A stretch of 64,000 nucleotides of DNA from Phocaeicola massiliensis B84634 = Timone 84634 = DSM 17679 = JCM 13223 (lineage in GTDB: Bacteria; Bacteroidota; Bacteroidia; Bacteroidales; Bacteroidaceae). The notes beneath the pieces were generated by a model, which saw only the letters and a list, made by a program, of their open reading frames with translations, did not search any database and had not been told where the DNA came from. The DNA lies in assembly GCF_000382445.1 (NCBI RefSeq), contig NZ_KB905472.1, positions 1,721,070-1,785,069 on the forward strand, written 5' to 3'. A program made the position numbers and the translations under genes. This document shows positions 61,757-64,000 of the stretch, piece by piece. The number at the start of each line of letters is the position of its first letter. Positions within the stretch are counted from its first letter, which is position 1.

Positions 61757-61764
61757 CAAATATA
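61757..61764 (-). promoter_or_regulatory. Putative -7 element (TATATTTG) of the DUF5686 gene
   Basis: Minus-strand consensus -7 motif 27 bp before the start. Confidence 0.5.
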
Positions 61765-61807
61765 CAATAAAAATATTACGACCTTAAGAAAAACAAAAAA
61801 CTTTAGC

Positions 61808-61815
61808 TACTTTTG
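61808..61815 (+). promoter_or_regulatory. Putative -7 element (TACTTTTG) of the GH20 gene
   Basis: Consensus -7 motif 27 bp before the start codon. Confidence 0.5.
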
Positions 61816-61842
61816 CATCTGAACTATTAACCCTTAAAGACC

Positions 61843-63411
61843 ATGAAACATTATTCTATTTTAGTCCATTTATTACTGTGGGCGGTTTCCACCTCATTAT
61901 CAGCACAAAATCTCTTCCCCACTCCGGCAAACTACCAAAGGAATAAGGGTGAATTTATTATTACGAAGGCTACTAAAACTTACGGAAATCAAACGTATGC
62001 CGACAAAATAGCCTCACAAACCTCTTCTAATTTAACACAATCTAATGAAAATGCTGTAGCAAACGTCATCGCTTTTTTCATAGAACCACAACTGAAACTG
62101 GCAGAAGAAGGATATACCCTGCAAGTGAAAACAGATAGCATTATACTGAAAGCCGCTACCGAAGCCGGGCTTTTTCACGCCAAAGAATCCTTATTACAAT
62201 TGTCGCGTTTCGGAAATGGAAAGGTAAAGTGTTGCACTATCAATGATGCCCCCCGTTATCAGTGGCGTGGTTTCATGCTGGATGAAAGCCGTCACTTCTT
62301 CGGCAAAGAAAAAGTGAAGCAATATCTGGACATCATGGCTTCGCTCCGTCTGAATGTATTCCACTGGCATCTGACCGATGAACCGGGATGGAGAATCGAA
62401 ATAAAAAAATATCCCAAACTGACTCAGATAGGTGCCGTCGGTAATTATCATGACCCGAAAGCACCTGCCACATTCTATACCCAGGAAGATATAAAAGAAA
62501 TAGTAGCTTATGCCGCTGAACGACAAATTATGGTAGTTCCTGAATTTGACATGCCCGGCCATGCCACTGCTGTATGCCGCGCTTATCCTGAATATTCGGG
62601 AGGCGGTGAAGGCCGTTGGCAACATTTCACTTTCCACCCTTGCCGGGAAGGAACTTACCGGTTTATCAGTGACGTACTGGATGAAATCGTGAGCCTGTTT
62701 CCTTCTCCTTATATACATATAGGTGGTGATGAGGTACACTACGGCAATCAAAGTTGGTTTACCGATCCTGAAATTCAGAACTTTATTAAAGAAAAAAAAT
62801 TAGTAGACGAGAAAGGACTGGAACATTACTTCCTCCGCCGCGCTGCAGACATCGTAGCTTCAAAAGGAAAAACCATGATTGGTTGGGATGAAATAATTGA
62901 TGCCGGTATCTCACCCCGCAAAGCGGTAGTAATGTGGTGGAGGCACGACCGCCAACACCAGCTGGTAAAAGCCTTGGAAAATGGTTATCGGGTCATATTG
63001 ACGCCACGTCGTCCCATGTATGCTGATTTCACCCAGTTCGGTGCCCACAAAGTGGGACGCCAATGGGCAGGATATAACACCATAGAAAACTTATATAACT
63101 TCCCCGAGCCGATATCCCATTTGATGAAAGGATATGAAAACCAAGTCATGGGTATGCAAATGTCTTTATGGACAGAAAGAGTAGCCGACTTCAAACGATT
63201 GGATTTTATGGTCTTCCCACGCCTGATAGCTTTGGCAGAAGCAGCTTGGACACCTGAAAAAGCAAAAGAATGCAGCATGTTTATGCAGCGTCTGCCCTAC
63301 TTCCTGAAATACCTGGATAGTATGGATATCTATTACTTCAATCCCCTAAACCCGACTGAACGTGAAGAGCCCGGGGCTCCCGAAAAAGAGGATGTACTAC
63401 AAAACGGATAA
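61843..63411 (+). CDS. Beta-N-acetylhexosaminidase, GH20, secreted
   Basis: 522 aa. A signal peptide (about 1-21, ending SLSAQ) precedes a GH20b domain and the TIM barrel. YQWRGFMLDESRHFFGKEKV and VFHWHLTDEPGWRIEIKKYP are conserved entries; EFDMPGHATAVCRAYPE carries the substrate Asp/His; HIGGDEVHYG has the catalytic Asp296-Glu297 pair. VVMWWRHDRQH and MSLWTERV provide the conserved Trp residues. It releases terminal GlcNAc or GalNAc from host or cell-wall glycans in the periplasm or outside. It stands alone between the DUF5686 gene and glnN. Confidence 0.95.
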   Translation: MKHYSILVHLLLWAVSTSLSAQNLFPTPANYQRNKGEFIITKATKTYGNQTYADKIASQTSSNLTQSNENAVANVIAFFIEPQLKLAEEGYTLQVKTDSIILKAATEAGLFHAKESLLQLSRFGNGKVKCCTINDAPRYQWRGFMLDESRHFFGKEKVKQYLDIMASLRLNVFHWHLTDEPGWRIEIKKYPKLTQIGAVGNYHDPKAPATFYTQEDIKEIVAYAAERQIMVVPEFDMPGHATAVCRAYPEYSGGGEGRWQHFTFHPCREGTYRFISDVLDEIVSLFPSPYIHIGGDEVHYGNQSWFTDPEIQNFIKEKKLVDEKGLEHYFLRRAADIVASKGKTMIGWDEIIDAGISPRKAVVMWWRHDRQHQLVKALENGYRVILTPRRPMYADFTQFGAHKVGRQWAGYNTIENLYNFPEPISHLMKGYENQVMGMQMSLWTERVADFKRLDFMVFPRLIALAEAAWTPEKAKECSMFMQRLPYFLKYLDSMDIYYFNPLNPTEREEPGAPEKEDVLQNG

Positions 63412-63448
63412 CCGGCTTTCATCATAACTTCTATCATTTTGCATATAA

Positions 63449-63584
63449 AAGTGTGTCAAAACGCTGATAATACTGTCATTCTGAACTTTGCGAAGAATCT
63501 GCAAACATAAAGTAGATGTAAACAGCTCCTTCACTTTGTTCAGAATGACAAAATGATACACCATTTTAGTTTTGGCACATTTCC
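63449..63584. repeat. Nested palindromic element, copy D (different core)
   Basis: AAGTGTGTCAAAACGCTGAT at the left and TTAGTTTTGGCACATTTCCC at the right match the family ends. The core is unlike copies A-B: GTCATTCTGAACTTTGCGAA and CACTTTGTTCAGAATGAC form an inner inverted repeat. Non-coding; it fills most of the 339-bp gap between the GH20 gene and glnN. Confidence 0.75.
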
Positions 63585-63712
63585 CATAACATTCAGCAGA
63601 CAGCATTCGGAAAAAATGAAGTACACATAAGTTCACTCCCTACTGCAAAACAAATCTCTTAAGTAAACTGAAAATTGATAATCAATATAGCAAATATTTA
63701 ATCAAAAAGCAG

Positions 63713-63720
63713 TAATTTTG
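63713..63720 (+). promoter_or_regulatory. Putative -7 element (TAATTTTG) of glnN
   Basis: Consensus -7 motif 30 bp before the start codon. Confidence 0.55.
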
Positions 63721-63750
63721 CACCGCAACAACCAGTAAAAGAAAGACAAC

Positions 63751-64000
63751 ATGTCAAAAATGAGATTTTTTGCTCTTCAAGAACTTGCCAACCGACGCCC
63801 TGTCAAGGTTGACTATCCTTCTGAGAAGTTATCTGATTACTACGGCGACCACGTTTTCGACCGTAAGAAAATGCAGGAATATCTGCCCAGTGAGGCATAT
63901 AAAGCAGTTATAAACGCGATTGAAAAAGGAACTCCCATCAACCGGGAAATGGCTGATATGATAGCCAACGGTATGAAAAACTGGGCAAAAACCTTCAACG
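63751..64000 (+). CDS. glnN: Type III glutamine synthetase, N-terminal part (cut by window end)
   Basis: 83 residues are visible: MSKMRFFALQELANRRPVKV, DYPSEKLSDYYGDHVFDRKK and ALKY-like helices leading to NGMKNWAKTFN. These match the opening of the large (about 730-aa) GSIII enzymes of Bacteroides, which assimilate ammonia into glutamine. The catalytic domain lies beyond the window, so the call depends on the N-terminus alone, which is distinctive for this group. Confidence 0.85.
   Translation, partial: MSKMRFFALQELANRRPVKVDYPSEKLSDYYGDHVFDRKKMQEYLPSEAYKAVINAIEKGTPINREMADMIANGMKNWAKTFN

Overview
The window reads as chromosomal DNA of a Bacteroides-type gut bacterium (order Bacteroidales). 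Evidence: at least 17 intergenic TAnnTTTG motifs, the -7 element of Bacteroidetes promoters, some with a TTTG/TTG -33 box 16-20 bp upstream; AT-rich gene gaps with few Shine-Dalgarno sites; and family content typical of the genus (DUF4494, DUF3943, DUF5686, BACON/GLUG lipoproteins, sialate O-acetylesterase, GH20, GH57 with a glycogen trio, MsrAB fusion, type III glutamine synthetase). No species is assigned.

Layout. 1-7.7 kb: transposase tail, tRNA-Lys, bile-salt-hydrolase-like enzyme, MsrAB, PAP2 phosphatase, sialate O-acetylesterase, type II pantothenate kinase plus a small membrane protein, a winged-helix protein, then a repeat-rich gap with tRNA-Asp. 7.9-14.2 kb: hisH-hisA-hisF-hisIE-ftsE, then lysC and lysA (histidine and lysine/diaminopimelate synthesis). 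14.3-22.4 kb: accessory region with a glycosyltransferase, an ABM-domain enzyme, an orphan ATPase/nuclease-like gene with a remarkable palindrome at its promoter, a decayed second ATPase, and a lipoprotein pair including a BACON/GLUG surface protein with a heavily structured leader. 22.4-31.4 kb: LolE-like permease, aminotransferase, DUF5009 acyltransferase-like protein, a sugar-isomerase-fold protein paired with a degenerate kinase, then DUF4494, yggS and a dihydroorotate-dehydrogenase-like gene. 31.6-43.3 kb: acyl-CoA synthetase, two envelope proteins, Crp/Fnr regulator, Wzi-family protein with a lipoprotein, aspA, YitT protein and an outer-membrane barrel.

43.5-49.6 kb is a complete late biotin operon (bioB-A-F-G-C-D). 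Its transcript appears to start with a 123-codon ORF, and an intrinsic-terminator-like hairpin ends exactly at the bioB start codon. 49.6-54.3 kb is a glycogen-type operon (debranching enzyme, GT4 synthase, GH57 enzyme). 54.5-61.7 kb is an efflux system (TolC, HlyD, two ABC-2 permeases) behind a DUF5686 protein. The window closes with a GH20 hexosaminidase and the start of glnN.

Besides genes, the window holds a dispersed family of nested palindromic elements (four copies with shared ends and different cores), two related four-unit 22-bp arrays whose palindromic arms differ coordinately, and several structured leaders. The strongest candidates for undescribed biology are the bioB leader, the palindrome-fronted ATPase cassette, the array pair, and the isomerase-fold/degenerate-kinase pair.
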